Of a stretch of DNA of 64,000 nt, positions 27,553 through 37,039 are shown in pieces. The DNA is from Gammaproteobacteria bacterium (lineage in GTDB: Bacteria; Pseudomonadota; Gammaproteobacteria; Pseudomonadales; Pseudohongiellaceae). Under the pieces are notes generated by a model that was not told the DNA's origin, did no database searches, and was given only the letters and a program-made list of their open reading frames with translations. Position 1 is the stretch's first letter. Every line of letters begins with the position of its first letter. The position numbers and the translations under genes were made by a program. The stretch covers positions 1 through 64,000 of the forward strand of contig JAURLP010000038.1 of NCBI GenBank assembly GCA_030831165.1, read 5' to 3'.

Positions 27553-28863
27553 TTATTCAATAAGAGCACCATAAACCAAAGCTGCAAGCTCTCCTCTAAG
27601 CGCATTGGTTCCCATTACTCCCATATGCTGAGTCATTGATACAACCACGATGTCTTCAACAGGATCAATCCAGAAATTAGTAGCTGCAGCGCCACCCCAA
27701 TAAAAAGTGCCTTTTGAGGCAGGATAACCAACCTGAGCAGGATCTTCTATGACAGCAAAACCCAATCCAAAGCCGAGTCCTGGTTGAAAACTTTGATGTT
27801 GCTGTTCAGTTAGGTGGTTTATGCTCATAAATTCAACCACCTTCGGGCTAAGTAAACGTTCTCCATTCAGTTCACCGCCATTTAGCATGGCTTCTGCAAA
27901 CCGAAAGTAATCTTCAGCGGTAGACACTAATCCCAAACTTCCGCCTTTGAATTCATGATCAACTGCATAGCTATTGGCTGACCAAGGTTGTGTCAGCACT
28001 CCTCCTGCGGGTTGGCCATGTGATTCATCCAGAGGAACTAACTCACCTTGTTTTAACCAATGAATGGGAGACAATCTATGGGCATTGTCTGAATCAACAA
28101 CATAGCCAGTGTCATGCATACCGAGAGGGCCAAATATACGCTCTTCCATATACTCATCGGCTGGCATACCAGAGATAATTTCCACTAGTCTTAAAGCAAC
28201 ATCGGGGCCAACACTGTAACGAAATTGTGCCCCTGGTTGATTCACCAAAGGAATTTGTGAAAGAGCTGTCATCATTTCAGTCAAAGAGGTTTCTGGACTA
28301 AAGATACCCAGATCAAGAAAATGTTCATCGTATTCACTAGTTCCCAATCCATGGGAAAATCCTGCAGTATGGCGCAGCACATCCTGCACAGTAGGCTCTC
28401 GCACCAAAGCAGCGGTTTCATTCAGTGGTCCATTTGGGCTTCTTAACACGCGCAGATTAGCAAATTCTGGAATGTACTTGGATAAAGGGTCATTCAATTG
28501 AAATAAACCATCCTGATACAACATCATCAATGCAGTACTAGCAATTGGTTTGGTCATAGAATAAATGCGAAAAAGGGTATCTCTTTGCATGGGGGTACCC
28601 ATTTCAACATCCTGATAACCAACTGCACTGAAATGTGCAATCTTTCCATGGCGAGCAACCAATGTCACTATGCCAGCAATTTCTCCTTTTTGGACTCTGC
28701 CTGAAAAGTAGCTTTCTATTTTATTTAGTTGCTCTGATGAAAATCCAACCTCCTCTGGCTGAACTAATTCTAAAGGGTCTGCAGCTGAGGCATAACTAAG
28801 GTAGAAACCCGTTAAAACGAAAAAAAATGCTTTTATAAAGTTACTATTCATTTCTAACACCAT
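27553..28863 (-). CDS. Secreted class C beta-lactamase-like serine hydrolase
   Basis: A 436-residue protein with a signal peptide (SYASAADP). The catalytic tetrad SMTK is at 102-105 and the tyrosine motif is YSVG at 216-219, i.e. YSxG rather than the YxN of true AmpC, which is commoner in EstB-type esterases and D-aminopeptidases. ATG 28863 and ATG 28851 are both possible starts. It lies next to a B3-type metallo-beta-lactamase on the same strand, separated by a palindrome. Real beta-lactam hydrolysis is unproven. Confidence 0.88.
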   Translation of the reverse strand: MVLEMNSNFIKAFFFVLTGFYLSYASAADPLELVQPEEVGFSSEQLNKIESYFSGRVQKGEIAGIVTLVARHGKIAHFSAVGYQDVEMGTPMQRDTLFRIYSMTKPIASTALMMLYQDGLFQLNDPLSKYIPEFANLRVLRSPNGPLNETAALVREPTVQDVLRHTAGFSHGLGTSEYDEHFLDLGIFSPETSLTEMMTALSQIPLVNQPGAQFRYSVGPDVALRLVEIISGMPADEYMEERIFGPLGMHDTGYVVDSDNAHRLSPIHWLKQGELVPLDESHGQPAGGVLTQPWSANSYAVDHEFKGGSLGLVSTAEDYFRFAEAMLNGGELNGERLLSPKVVEFMSINHLTEQQHQSFQPGLGFGLGFAVIEDPAQVGYPASKGTFYWGGAAATNFWIDPVEDIVVVSMTQHMGVMGTNALRGELAALVYGALIE

Positions 28864-28886
28864 CTTTTTAAGTTTGGAAATATATT

Positions 28887-28915
28887 AAGTCCGCTACGGG
28901 TCGTTGGCAGACAGT
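28887..28915. repeat. Dispersed palindrome, copy 5
   Basis: AAGTCCGCTACGGGTCGTTG followed by GCAGACAGT: both arms are recognisable with a few mismatches, and the centre is GGGTCG as in the consensus. It occupies the 67-bp gap between the two beta-lactamase-like genes. Confidence 0.65.
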
Positions 28916-28930
28916 CCAAGGTATTTATGA

Positions 28931-29977
28931 CTAGCGTGCTTGATCCCTAAACTTCTCCAGCCCTATCCTTTTTGCTTCAGCACAATAAATCATGACATCG
29001 TAGTACCTGTCTACCCATTCTGTACTCGAAACAAACGGGTTGGGGCCGAATCCACGCCCTGCCAGCATCCGTACTTTGTCATGAGCGTCATCAAACTCAG
29101 AATGATTTGTCAGCAACACCGTCGCACCAGCTTCAGCCGACTTTTCGGCAAACATTCGTTGTGACGCTATGTATTCTTCTAAGTTTGGAATACCTGGAAT
29201 CGGCGTTGCTGTAGGAAAATTAAATGCGGTTCCCCCTGAATAGGAGACTACAAGGGGACGACCAAAATCATGGACAGTGAAAATATAAGACAAGGTTCCT
29301 TTTGTATGTCCGGGTGTTGGATAAATTTCTATGGTGCTGTTTCCAATTGTCAGTGATAAATTTTCACTTACCTCAATCCCTGTAGAGAAATCAGGGGTCA
29401 TTGTTCTGTAGCGATTAGGGTAGGTTCGTATTAAGTCCCAGTCTGCCTTACCCATGATTACTGGAGCGCCACTGGCTTCCTGCACTACCTCAACGCCGCC
29501 AATATGATCGCCGTGTGCCTGTGAAATGAGTATGTGGCTAATTTCACGTGGATCCAGCCCAAGTTTTCTCATACCATCCAGGATAAGTTCTCCGGAGTTA
29601 TACGGAAACTGAGTGTCGATCAGGATATATCCTTCACTGGTCTTTAGCAGCCAGGCAGAATGGATTGCACCTCCCAGCCAATACAGATCATCAAAAACCT
29701 GGATAGGATCTGCATACCAGCTTTCTCGTGGAGGGATAATACTGGGATTCAGCACAAAACCTGGAAGGTTGTCTTCAGTTCTTTCGCCCAGGCTTGGTGG
29801 TAAGACACATAGCCTATTTAATACACCAAGGTACTCAAAACCTGCCGCATTCTTTGCCTGTGTTATGGCATTTCTAATCTCAGCGTCATAGTCTCGTGGA
29901 GCTTGCTGGGCACTTGCTACATTTAACCCAAGCATACAGACGCTTAACAATATGAATTTTATTATGTTTAGTATCAT
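28931..29977 (-). CDS. Subclass B3-like metallo-beta-lactamase, Gln variant
   Basis: A 348-residue periplasmic hydrolase with signal peptide (NVASAQQ). Its first metal motif reads Q153-A-H155-G-D157-H158: the His usual at position 116 (BBL numbering) is Gln, as in GOB-type B3 enzymes. Other ligands are present: H224 (PTPGHTKG) and H292 (LLTNHSEFDD). The overall organisation is B3-like (IGGVEVVQE, GTLSYIF). It is adjacent to the class C-like hydrolase. Substrate may be a beta-lactam or another lactone or ester. Confidence 0.88.
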   Translation of the reverse strand: MILNIIKFILLSVCMLGLNVASAQQAPRDYDAEIRNAITQAKNAAGFEYLGVLNRLCVLPPSLGERTEDNLPGFVLNPSIIPPRESWYADPIQVFDDLYWLGGAIHSAWLLKTSEGYILIDTQFPYNSGELILDGMRKLGLDPREISHILISQAHGDHIGGVEVVQEASGAPVIMGKADWDLIRTYPNRYRTMTPDFSTGIEVSENLSLTIGNSTIEIYPTPGHTKGTLSYIFTVHDFGRPLVVSYSGGTAFNFPTATPIPGIPNLEEYIASQRMFAEKSAEAGATVLLTNHSEFDDAHDKVRMLAGRGFGPNPFVSSTEWVDRYYDVMIYCAEAKRIGLEKFRDQAR

Positions 29978-30007
29978 GACTTTAGTTCCCTATTATTATT
30001 TTTTTAT

Positions 30008-30035
30008 AGTCTGCTTTGGGTCTAGAGCAGATGTT
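30008..30035. repeat. Dispersed palindrome, copy 6
   Basis: Arm AGTCTGCTTT, centre GGGTCT, arm AGAGCAGATGTT. It lies 30 bp upstream of the B3-type gene start, so unlike the others it is in a 5' region. The rest of the 188-bp gap shows nothing else. Confidence 0.75.
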
Positions 30036-30165
30036 CAGTCTAGTCTATTTTCTACCAAAAGGTGCCAAAACAATATGGTTCACCAAATAATCTTATAGCA
30101 GAAATCCTTGTCTTAAAAATTTCTCATTACAAAATTAGCCAAATAGTTGTCGATTGGAAGCTTTA

Positions 30166-30420
30166 TCATTTAACAATCCAGTTATATAGCCAGGCAAAAA
30201 TTGCCCCGCCAATACCAGCATCAAGGGCACCATAGATTGACCCAATAATGACGCTAGAAACACCTGTGCCGGGTCGGTAGCCTGGATAGATTGATCCAAT
30301 CACTTCCAAAAAATGAATGCCGTAATCGGGAAAGACAAAATTGGCAAGACCAACCAACAACATTGCTAAACTCCATATAATTGCTGCTGTAATCGCGAGG
30401 CCTTTGATTGATAAATTCAT
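30166..30420 (-). CDS. Small two-helix membrane protein (holin-like family name)
   Basis: An 84-residue protein with helices at about 9-29 and 57-80 and a conserved middle (FLEVIGSIYPGYRPGTG, then GSIYGALDAGIGGAIFAWLYN). This family is often labelled bacteriophage holin in databases, but it is widespread in chromosomes without phage genes, and none are near here. Function unknown. Confidence 0.75.
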   Translation of the reverse strand: MNLSIKGLAITAAIIWSLAMLLVGLANFVFPDYGIHFLEVIGSIYPGYRPGTGVSSVIIGSIYGALDAGIGGAIFAWLYNWIVK

Positions 30421-30683
30421 ATTATTTTTTCCCTCTGGATTAGTACTTTTTAAAGTTAACTGAACTCACCAGTTTTTTTCTTATTATTCGTGACCAGTAT
30501 GAAACGAGTTATACAGCAACACAAGCCGAGGCATGCTTTTGGGTAAAAGGGTCTTTTAGTAAATAAGGATATATTAAGGAATATTGGTTTTTTTGATTTA
30601 CAGGACTACTTCATTCTCTACTAGCCATTATAATCTGCCCCTTCTGTTGTTTTTCAGATTGCGTACTTAAAGGAATCAAAAAA

Positions 30684-32918
30684 TTGAGAGTATTTAACAT
30701 CCTCACCTCCTTTTGTTTGCTGATTATTCCTGTGTATTCAAACGCGCAACCTGAAATGCCGGCAGGTTCTGGAGTACAAAGCTCCGACATCAAAATTACA
30801 GAAGTGACCAAAACGAATCTGGTCCCAGTGTTGGATGGCATACTGGATGACCCCATCTGGCAGGAAGCCAGAATGATTAACGATTTTCACCAAATACAGC
30901 CCGTTGACCATGGCGAGCCAACAGAGCCAAGTGTCTATTACATCACCTATGACGATAAAAATTTTTACATGGCTGCCAGACTTTATGACAGCGACCCATC
31001 GCAGATACGAGCCCGGCAGTTAATCCAGGGACAGAATGTGTTCGGCGATGACACCGCTGACATTTTGCTGGATACCTTCAACAACGACAGAACAGCATTT
31101 TATTTCCAGACCAACCCGAACGGCGTGCGCAGTGAAGGCGTTTGGGAGAGTGCCAGCACCTACAATAATGACTGGAGTGGCATCTGGGAAGTTGCATCAA
31201 GAATTGATGATCAGGGCTGGACCACAGAAATAATCATCCCTTTTACAACGTTAAATTTTGATCCAAATACCGATGAGTGGGGCCTCAATCTGGGGCGCTC
31301 AATTGCCCGCTATAACGAAAGGATATACTGGTCTTCCTTTAATCGCAGCACCAATCCTGCAACGGCAGGACAGGTAACCGGTATCAATGGCATTCAACAG
31401 GGACTGGGTCTGGATATTGTGCCTTCCTTGACGGTTGCGCAGGCTGAAGATCATGTTGCTAATACGACTAACGACCGAACCGATCCTTCTTTAGATGTTT
31501 TTTATAAATTTACGCCCAACCTGACGGGTGTACTGACCCTGAATACTGATTTTTCAGCCACGGAAGTCGATGACAGGCAGGTCAATCTAACCCGGTTTTC
31601 TTTGTTTTTCCCGGAAAAAAGAGACTTTTTCCTGCAGGATTCTGAAATATTCAGTTTTGGTAATATCAACGGCGGAGGCGGTGGTGGCAACGGGCCGCCG
31701 GGTGCCAAGCTTAATAATGGGATCCCCTTTTATTCCAGACGAATCGGCCTGAACCCTGCCACCGGACAACCCGTTGATATCGAAGTTGGTGGTAAATTAG
31801 CAGGACGGGTTGGTAATCTCAGCCTGGGTGCGCTGGCAATTCAACAGGGAGATCGTGTCGGCCTGGAAGGCCAAGATGTCTTCGTCGGCCGCATCACATC
31901 TAACATACTTTCAGAATCAAGAATTGGTGCAATTTTTACAGATGGCAACCCTAATAGCGCCACGAGTAATTCTTTGGCAGGTGTCGATTTCACCTACCGT
32001 AACACTCAGTTTTCCGACACTCACACCTTGACTGGTGATCTCTGGTATCAGCAATCTGATACCGAAAACCTGGATGGTGATGACAAGGCCTATAACGCCA
32101 ATATTAATTATTCAACTCAAGGCACCGGGGCCAGCCTTGAACTGGATTACGGCTATGTTGGCGATGATTACAACCCGAGTCTTGGCTTTGCTAACCGCAG
32201 AGGGATAGAACGTGCAGCCTTTTCATCCAATTATCGTTATTTCCTGAATGCGCACCCTTTTATTCGCAACCTGACCTGGGTTCTTCGAGGTGATCACATA
32301 AGAGATTCCGAGACGGGACAGATGCAAAGCCAGTTTGTGCAATTCAACCCCATTGCCTTTGATACTAATCGCGGGGATCTGGTTTTCATCATGTTACAGA
32401 ACGATAAGGAGGGTTTGACCCGGCCATTTGAAATTCAGCCGGGCGTTATTATTCCAGCAGGTGATTATTCCTTTAACTATGCACAGCTTATGATCAGATC
32501 AAGCCGAAATCGAACTTTTGCACCTAACCTCACCTATCGTGAAGGCGATTTCTACGATGGCAAAAGCCAGGTTGTCAATGCGGGTTTTGGCTGGAACCCC
32601 AATCGAAATCTTTCTGTTGACCTTTCCTATAACTACACTGACGCATCTTTACCCGGAGGCGATTTTGTCACTCGCCTGATCAGACTGAATGCTCGCTACG
32701 CCTTTAATGTTGAATGGTCCTGGGTTAATTTGCTGCAGTATGACAACACCTCAAGCTCTTTAGGGCTCAACAGCCGCCTTCGCTGGAACCCACGGGCAGG
32801 TGAAAATCTTTATCTGGTGATCAATTACAATTTTGATTCCAGTATCGGAGCATTCAGGGAACTTAATTCGACCGATTCAGAAATAGTTGTTAAATATTCC
32901 CGCAATTTCAGGTTTTAA
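30684..32918 (+). CDS. DUF5916 outer-membrane protein with CBM9-like domain (copy A)
   Basis: A 744-residue protein starting at TTG 30684 after AAAGGA. Signal peptide, then a CBM9-like domain (about 45-235: LDGILDDPIWQEA, YDSDPSQIRARQL, WTTEIIIPFTTLNF) and a C-terminal DUF5916 beta-barrel (NLTGVLTLNTDFSATEVDD, FFLQDSEIF, ending KYSRNFRF). It is closely similar to the gene at 44704-46932 over the full length. Likely at the outer membrane, with a possible role in binding or taking up glycans or peptides. Gly-rich insert (GGGGGNGPPG) around residue 333. Confidence 0.85.
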   Translation: MRVFNILTSFCLLIIPVYSNAQPEMPAGSGVQSSDIKITEVTKTNLVPVLDGILDDPIWQEARMINDFHQIQPVDHGEPTEPSVYYITYDDKNFYMAARLYDSDPSQIRARQLIQGQNVFGDDTADILLDTFNNDRTAFYFQTNPNGVRSEGVWESASTYNNDWSGIWEVASRIDDQGWTTEIIIPFTTLNFDPNTDEWGLNLGRSIARYNERIYWSSFNRSTNPATAGQVTGINGIQQGLGLDIVPSLTVAQAEDHVANTTNDRTDPSLDVFYKFTPNLTGVLTLNTDFSATEVDDRQVNLTRFSLFFPEKRDFFLQDSEIFSFGNINGGGGGGNGPPGAKLNNGIPFYSRRIGLNPATGQPVDIEVGGKLAGRVGNLSLGALAIQQGDRVGLEGQDVFVGRITSNILSESRIGAIFTDGNPNSATSNSLAGVDFTYRNTQFSDTHTLTGDLWYQQSDTENLDGDDKAYNANINYSTQGTGASLELDYGYVGDDYNPSLGFANRRGIERAAFSSNYRYFLNAHPFIRNLTWVLRGDHIRDSETGQMQSQFVQFNPIAFDTNRGDLVFIMLQNDKEGLTRPFEIQPGVIIPAGDYSFNYAQLMIRSSRNRTFAPNLTYREGDFYDGKSQVVNAGFGWNPNRNLSVDLSYNYTDASLPGGDFVTRLIRLNARYAFNVEWSWVNLLQYDNTSSSLGLNSRLRWNPRAGENLYLVINYNFDSSIGAFRELNSTDSEIVVKYSRNFRF

Positions 32919-32991
32919 ATATCAATCCAAAAGCATAAGGCTTTAACTGGAATATTAATCCCGGCTGATTGCTTTAAAAAAACCGCCTGTT

Positions 32992-34182
32992 TTAGAGAAC
33001 TTTGGCAAGAGCGTCGACCAAGTAATCAATATTGCTGTTACTAATACCGGCTACATTGATACGGCTCGATTTAACCATATAGATACTATAGTCATCGATC
33101 AGTTTCTGAACCTGCTCCGGGTTTAGACCAAGAAAAGAAAACATACCTTTTTCCCTTTCAATAAAAGAAAAATCCTGGTCAACGCCGGCACTTTTTAATT
33201 TGACAACCAGCTGGCTACGTAAAACATTTATGCGCTCACGCATTCCTGTAAGCTCCAACAACCATTCTTGTTTTAGAGCAGGATCAGAGAGGACAATTTC
33301 CACCATTGCAGCACCATGTGATGGAGGCATGGAATAGATCTGTCTGGCTGTTGATAATAGCTGCGATGCAGACGCACTTACCTGGTCAGCAGTTTCTCCA
33401 ACCATAAGAACAGCCCCGGTTCTTTCCCGATATAAACCAAAGTTTTTAGAACACGATGACGCGATAATGACTTCAGGCAGTTTCTCTGTAAGCAGACGCA
33501 AACCATAAACGTCTTCTTCCAGACCATCGCCCAGGCCCTGATAGGCCAGGTCCACAAAGGGTGTGAAACCTTGTTTTTCAGCGGCTTCAGCAAAGGCCTG
33601 CCATTGATCTTTACTTAAATCTCCACCACATGGGTTATGGCAGCAGCCATGAACCAGAACCAGATCACCGACACTGGCCTGCTTGAGCGTATCCATCATC
33701 CGATCAATATCTATCTCATGTTTGTCATAGTTGTAATAGGGATATTCAACCAGCTTTAATCCGGCAGAACTCAGCAGAGGCACATGATTAGCCCAGGTCG
33801 GCGTGCTAACCCAGGTTCGAGTATCAGGAAAGTTGGCTGAGACAAATTCTGCGGCTACACGTAAGGCACCTGATCCACCGGGAGCCAATACGCTGCAAGC
33901 CCTTTGCTCTTTCAAGGCTGAATTGTTTTCGCCAAGAATCATGGTAGCCATATGGCTATTGAACCCTTCAGGTCCAGCCTGAGCGATATAGGATTTTGAA
34001 TCCTCAGTTTCCCAAAGTAATTTCTCAGCTTTTTTTATCGCAGAGACAACCGGCGTTTTACCGCTCTCGTCTTTATAAACACCCACGCCCAAATCGATCT
34101 TGTTAGGGTTGGTATCTTTTTTAAATGCAGTTGAAAGGCCCAGAATGGGATCAGGGGGGCGCCGCTCGATAGACTGAAACAT
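32992..34182 (-). CDS. Aromatic/aspartate aminotransferase (TyrB/AspC type)
   Basis: A 396-residue fold-type I PLP aminotransferase. The PLP lysine is in ASSCSKNFGLYRERTG (about 246), and the substrate arginine is in the C-terminal SSRINVAG. N-terminus MFQSIERRPPDPILGLS is typical of class Ia. It transaminates aromatic amino acids and/or aspartate with 2-oxoglutarate; the exact preference cannot be read. Convergent with the DUF5916 gene. Confidence 0.93.
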   Translation of the reverse strand: MFQSIERRPPDPILGLSTAFKKDTNPNKIDLGVGVYKDESGKTPVVSAIKKAEKLLWETEDSKSYIAQAGPEGFNSHMATMILGENNSALKEQRACSVLAPGGSGALRVAAEFVSANFPDTRTWVSTPTWANHVPLLSSAGLKLVEYPYYNYDKHEIDIDRMMDTLKQASVGDLVLVHGCCHNPCGGDLSKDQWQAFAEAAEKQGFTPFVDLAYQGLGDGLEEDVYGLRLLTEKLPEVIIASSCSKNFGLYRERTGAVLMVGETADQVSASASQLLSTARQIYSMPPSHGAAMVEIVLSDPALKQEWLLELTGMRERINVLRSQLVVKLKSAGVDQDFSFIEREKGMFSFLGLNPEQVQKLIDDYSIYMVKSSRINVAGISNSNIDYLVDALAKVL

Positions 34183-34293
34183 CTTTATATCCGCTAAATA
34201 ATTATAAGAAATAACATTCGGAAGGAACGAGGTAAATTATAGCAACAAGAACCAGAGACTGGAACTTACTTAGACTAAAACTGAAAAAATTAG

Positions 34294-34803
34294 TTAATTC
34301 GTTTCTATTTTTTCGTTCATTCGCTGAACTTTATTTTTCAGCAGATCTTTATAATTGGCCAGCTTATCTGCAACCTCCGCATCAAAGGTACCGATAATTT
34401 CAGCAGCTAATATACCGGCATTCTTGGCACCATCAAGCGCAACAGTAGCGACCGGTATACCCGCAGGCATTTGTAGAATTGACAACACAGAATCCCAGCC
34501 ATCAATGGAGTTTGAAGACCTTATAGGCACACCAATTACCGGCAATGTTGTCACAGAGGCCACCATGCCAGGCAAATGTGCCGCCCCACCAGCCCCAGCA
34601 ATTATCACTACCAAGCCTCTATCTCTGGCAGTCGCAGCATATTCCATCATGGCTTCTGGTGTGCGATGCGCAGAAACTACAGACACTTCAATATCAATAT
34701 CAAATTCTTCCAGGATATCGGCAGCCTGTTGCATCACATCCAGGTCTGAACTGCTTCCCATAATAATGCCAACTTTTGGGCTGCTGATTGACGGCTTACT
34801 CAT
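34294..34803 (-). CDS. purE: N5-carboxyaminoimidazole ribonucleotide mutase PurE
   Basis: A 169-residue class I Pur[22 protein letters not shown] (about 11-31), SAHRTPE with the catalytic His, and [14 protein letters not shown]. It converts N5-CAIR to CAIR in purine synthesis, acting on the PurK product. It overlaps the purK stop by four bases (ATGA). Confidence 0.97.
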   Translation of the reverse strand: MSKPSISSPKVGIIMGSSSDLDVMQQAADILEEFDIDIEVSVVSAHRTPEAMMEYAATARDRGLVVIIAGAGGAAHLPGMVASVTTLPVIGVPIRSSNSIDGWDSVLSILQMPAGIPVATVALDGAKNAGILAAEIIGTFDAEVADKLANYKDLLKNKVQRMNEKIETN

Positions 34804-35963
34804 TGCTGGAGTTCCTCTGACTTTTGGCTTACTGCCTTTATGGTTTGTTTAACTTGCGCAATCTTATTGATTAACTGTTCTCTGCTTTCATCGACTATGG
34901 TGATATGCCCCATCTTTCGATGCGGACGAGTTTCTGCTTTCCCATACAGGAATAAATTGGCGCCCGGAATACTTAGCAACTCATCCAGGCCCGAATAATG
35001 TACCGGACCAGTATAGCCCTCTTCACCCAGCAAGTTCACCATAGCAGATGGCTTGTTAATGGCTGTTGAACCTAGTGGCAAATCCAGAATAGCTCTTAAC
35101 AATTGTTCATATTGTGAAGTGACATTGGCATTAATGGTTTGGTGTCCACTATTGTGGGGTCTTGGCGCTGCTTCATTCACTAGCACCTCTCCTGCCGGCG
35201 TGACAAACATTTCAACCGCGAGGATGCCAACCATACCAAGTTTTGTGATTAGATCACACGCTATGTTTTTGGCCTTGTTTTGAATATCTTCTGAAAGAAT
35301 ACTGGGCGAAATCAAGTAATCAACCAGATTGTGTTCAGGGTGAAAAACGCACTCGACAATGGGGAATGCTGAAATCTGACCACTTGGGTTACGAGCGGCA
35401 ATAACCGATATTTCACAATCAAGCTCCACCGCTTTCTCTAACAAACCCGGCGCATCAAAGGCTTTATCTATATCGTCTAAGGTTTTTAAACCAACGACGC
35501 CTCCACCATCATAACCGCCAACGCCTATTTTATTAAATGCTGGTAAGAACTGTTCATGTTGATGAACATCTTGACGATTATTAAGCAACACGAACTCAGC
35601 CGTTGGAATATCATGATCAAAATAAAACTGTTTCTGTTTGCGCTTATCCTGAATAATTTCAATAACACGGGGTTGTGGGTAAATGGCTAATCCCTCTTTT
35701 TCAAGAAGATACAGGGCGTCAACATTTACATTTTCAATTTCAATGGTCAGCAAATCCACTTGCTTACCAAAGTTATAAACCACATCAAAATCATCAAGCG
35801 CTCCCTGCTGAAACTCATGGGATATTCCCTGACACGGAGCGTTCGCAGAAGGATCCAGCACAGAACTGTGTATATTGAAGTTGGAGCATGCCTGAATCAG
35901 CATACGGCCTAGTTGGCCACCACCAAGAATGCCTAGCTTGAAGTCTTTATAGAATGCTTTCAT
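34800..35963 (-). CDS. purK: N5-carboxyaminoimidazole ribonucleotide synthase PurK
   Basis: A 387-residue ATP-grasp enzyme: [13 protein letters not shown] at the N-terminus, the lid [12 protein letters not shown], and Mg ligands in EMFV...[14 protein letters not shown]. It makes N5-CAIR from AIR, ATP and bicarbonate. Upstream gene of the purK-purE pair with a four-base overlap. Confidence 0.96.
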   Translation of the reverse strand: MKAFYKDFKLGILGGGQLGRMLIQACSNFNIHSSVLDPSANAPCQGISHEFQQGALDDFDVVYNFGKQVDLLTIEIENVNVDALYLLEKEGLAIYPQPRVIEIIQDKRKQKQFYFDHDIPTAEFVLLNNRQDVHQHEQFLPAFNKIGVGGYDGGGVVGLKTLDDIDKAFDAPGLLEKAVELDCEISVIAARNPSGQISAFPIVECVFHPEHNLVDYLISPSILSEDIQNKAKNIACDLITKLGMVGILAVEMFVTPAGEVLVNEAAPRPHNSGHQTINANVTSQYEQLLRAILDLPLGSTAINKPSAMVNLLGEEGYTGPVHYSGLDELLSIPGANLFLYGKAETRPHRKMGHITIVDESREQLINKIAQVKQTIKAVSQKSEELQQ

Positions 35964-36057
35964 GCGCGTCTGAAGAGCGAGTTATCCACGAAAAGCGGCG
36001 CATCATAGCAAGAAAAATAAGGGAGTGCGAGGTTTTACGCGTTATTATAAAATCCGA

Positions 36058-36816
36058 TCAATAGCCATTTGCCTTGTTATATATATAGACGGCCAGCGCC
36101 TTAATTGTGGCGGCATCCAGTACTTCTGACCAGGCCGGACAAACCCCCATTCCACCATTAGCCAGTACATCATAGATTTCCTGACCACTGGAACCAAAAA
36201 GCCAAATATCATCTGTTAAATCCGGCCCACCAAAAGGTGTATAGCCGGTGCCATCAACGCCATGACATTCTACACAAACAGGCCATAGACTTGAGGCCGC
36301 TTCGACTGCAAAAGGGTTCACATCTTCCCCGCTTAAGGAAAGCACATAATCCACCATATTATTAAGCGCATTTTCATCAAACCCCAGCTCACCATAAGCC
36401 GGCATTTCAGAATAACGGGTGTCAGGGCAGCCACCAAACATTTTTATTTCCTCTGCACAGTCGGTATTTCTAACACCATAAAGAATGGTTTGCATTATCT
36501 CCATGACCGACTCGACCGCTGTCATCTCAAAACCATCAATACCCCAAATCCATTCATAGTCAACCAGATTGGGGACTGCGCCGGCACCTGTCAGATCGGC
36601 ACCATGGCAACTTGCGCAATTATCGGCTATCGCCGATTCAGCAAGATTATTCATGTAGGAAAGGAGCTCAAGGTTGGCTCTTATCGTTTCCGGGGAGGCG
36701 TTTAATAAACTCTCCGTTAATGGGTTTTGTGCCCAAGTTGAAGAAGTAACTAAAAAAGCCATCAGTACTAGTGTTTTTTTCAGTAGACCCTTCAAAATTG
36801 GATGATGGATAATCAT
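36058..36816 (-). CDS. Periplasmic diheme cytochrome c
   Basis: About 252 residues from ATG 36816; an upstream TTG at 36885 also keeps the frame open but adds a charged leader. Signal peptide ends SSTWAQN. Two haem sites: CASCHGADLTG (about residue 70) and CVECHGVDGTG (about 180), with Met ligands expected in EMPAYGELG and GMGVCPAW. The second domain resembles the C-terminal haem domain of CcoP, without its membrane part. An electron carrier with unknown partner; no oxidase gene is adjacent. Confidence 0.85.
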   Translation of the reverse strand: MIIHHPILKGLLKKTLVLMAFLVTSSTWAQNPLTESLLNASPETIRANLELLSYMNNLAESAIADNCASCHGADLTGAGAVPNLVDYEWIWGIDGFEMTAVESVMEIMQTILYGVRNTDCAEEIKMFGGCPDTRYSEMPAYGELGFDENALNNMVDYVLSLSGEDVNPFAVEAASSLWPVCVECHGVDGTGYTPFGGPDLTDDIWLFGSSGQEIYDVLANGGMGVCPAWSEVLDAATIKALAVYIYNKANGY

Positions 36817-37039
36817 TTTATTTTTCGCAATTTCAGTGAGTATTGAATGGCTAATGTAGATGCTTTTTGCTCTAGTTGAAAGCAATTTAAAAAAACTGTT
36901 TGATTGATATCAAGCCTTGTTTTAAGGTCTTTTTTAAAATCTAAATTTAACTGCAATGATTCTCACTAGCACCTAGATTCACTTTGCACTATAGTGTGGC
37001 TTAATCTAAAAAACATACCTATTCGGAAGGGATATAGCC

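Noticed and set aside
30166-30420. Prophage suspicion because the small protein belongs to a family called holin
   Set aside because: No endolysin, structural or integrase gene nearby; the family is mainly chromosomal.
32919-32991. Possible terminator between the convergent DUF5916 gene and the aminotransferase
   Set aside because: Only weak and short stems could be drawn around AAAGC...GGCTTT; not convincing.
34355-34852. 165-codon plus-strand frame across purE
   Set aside because: Shadow of purE with low-complexity Ser/Ala/Thr composition and no homology that I recognise.
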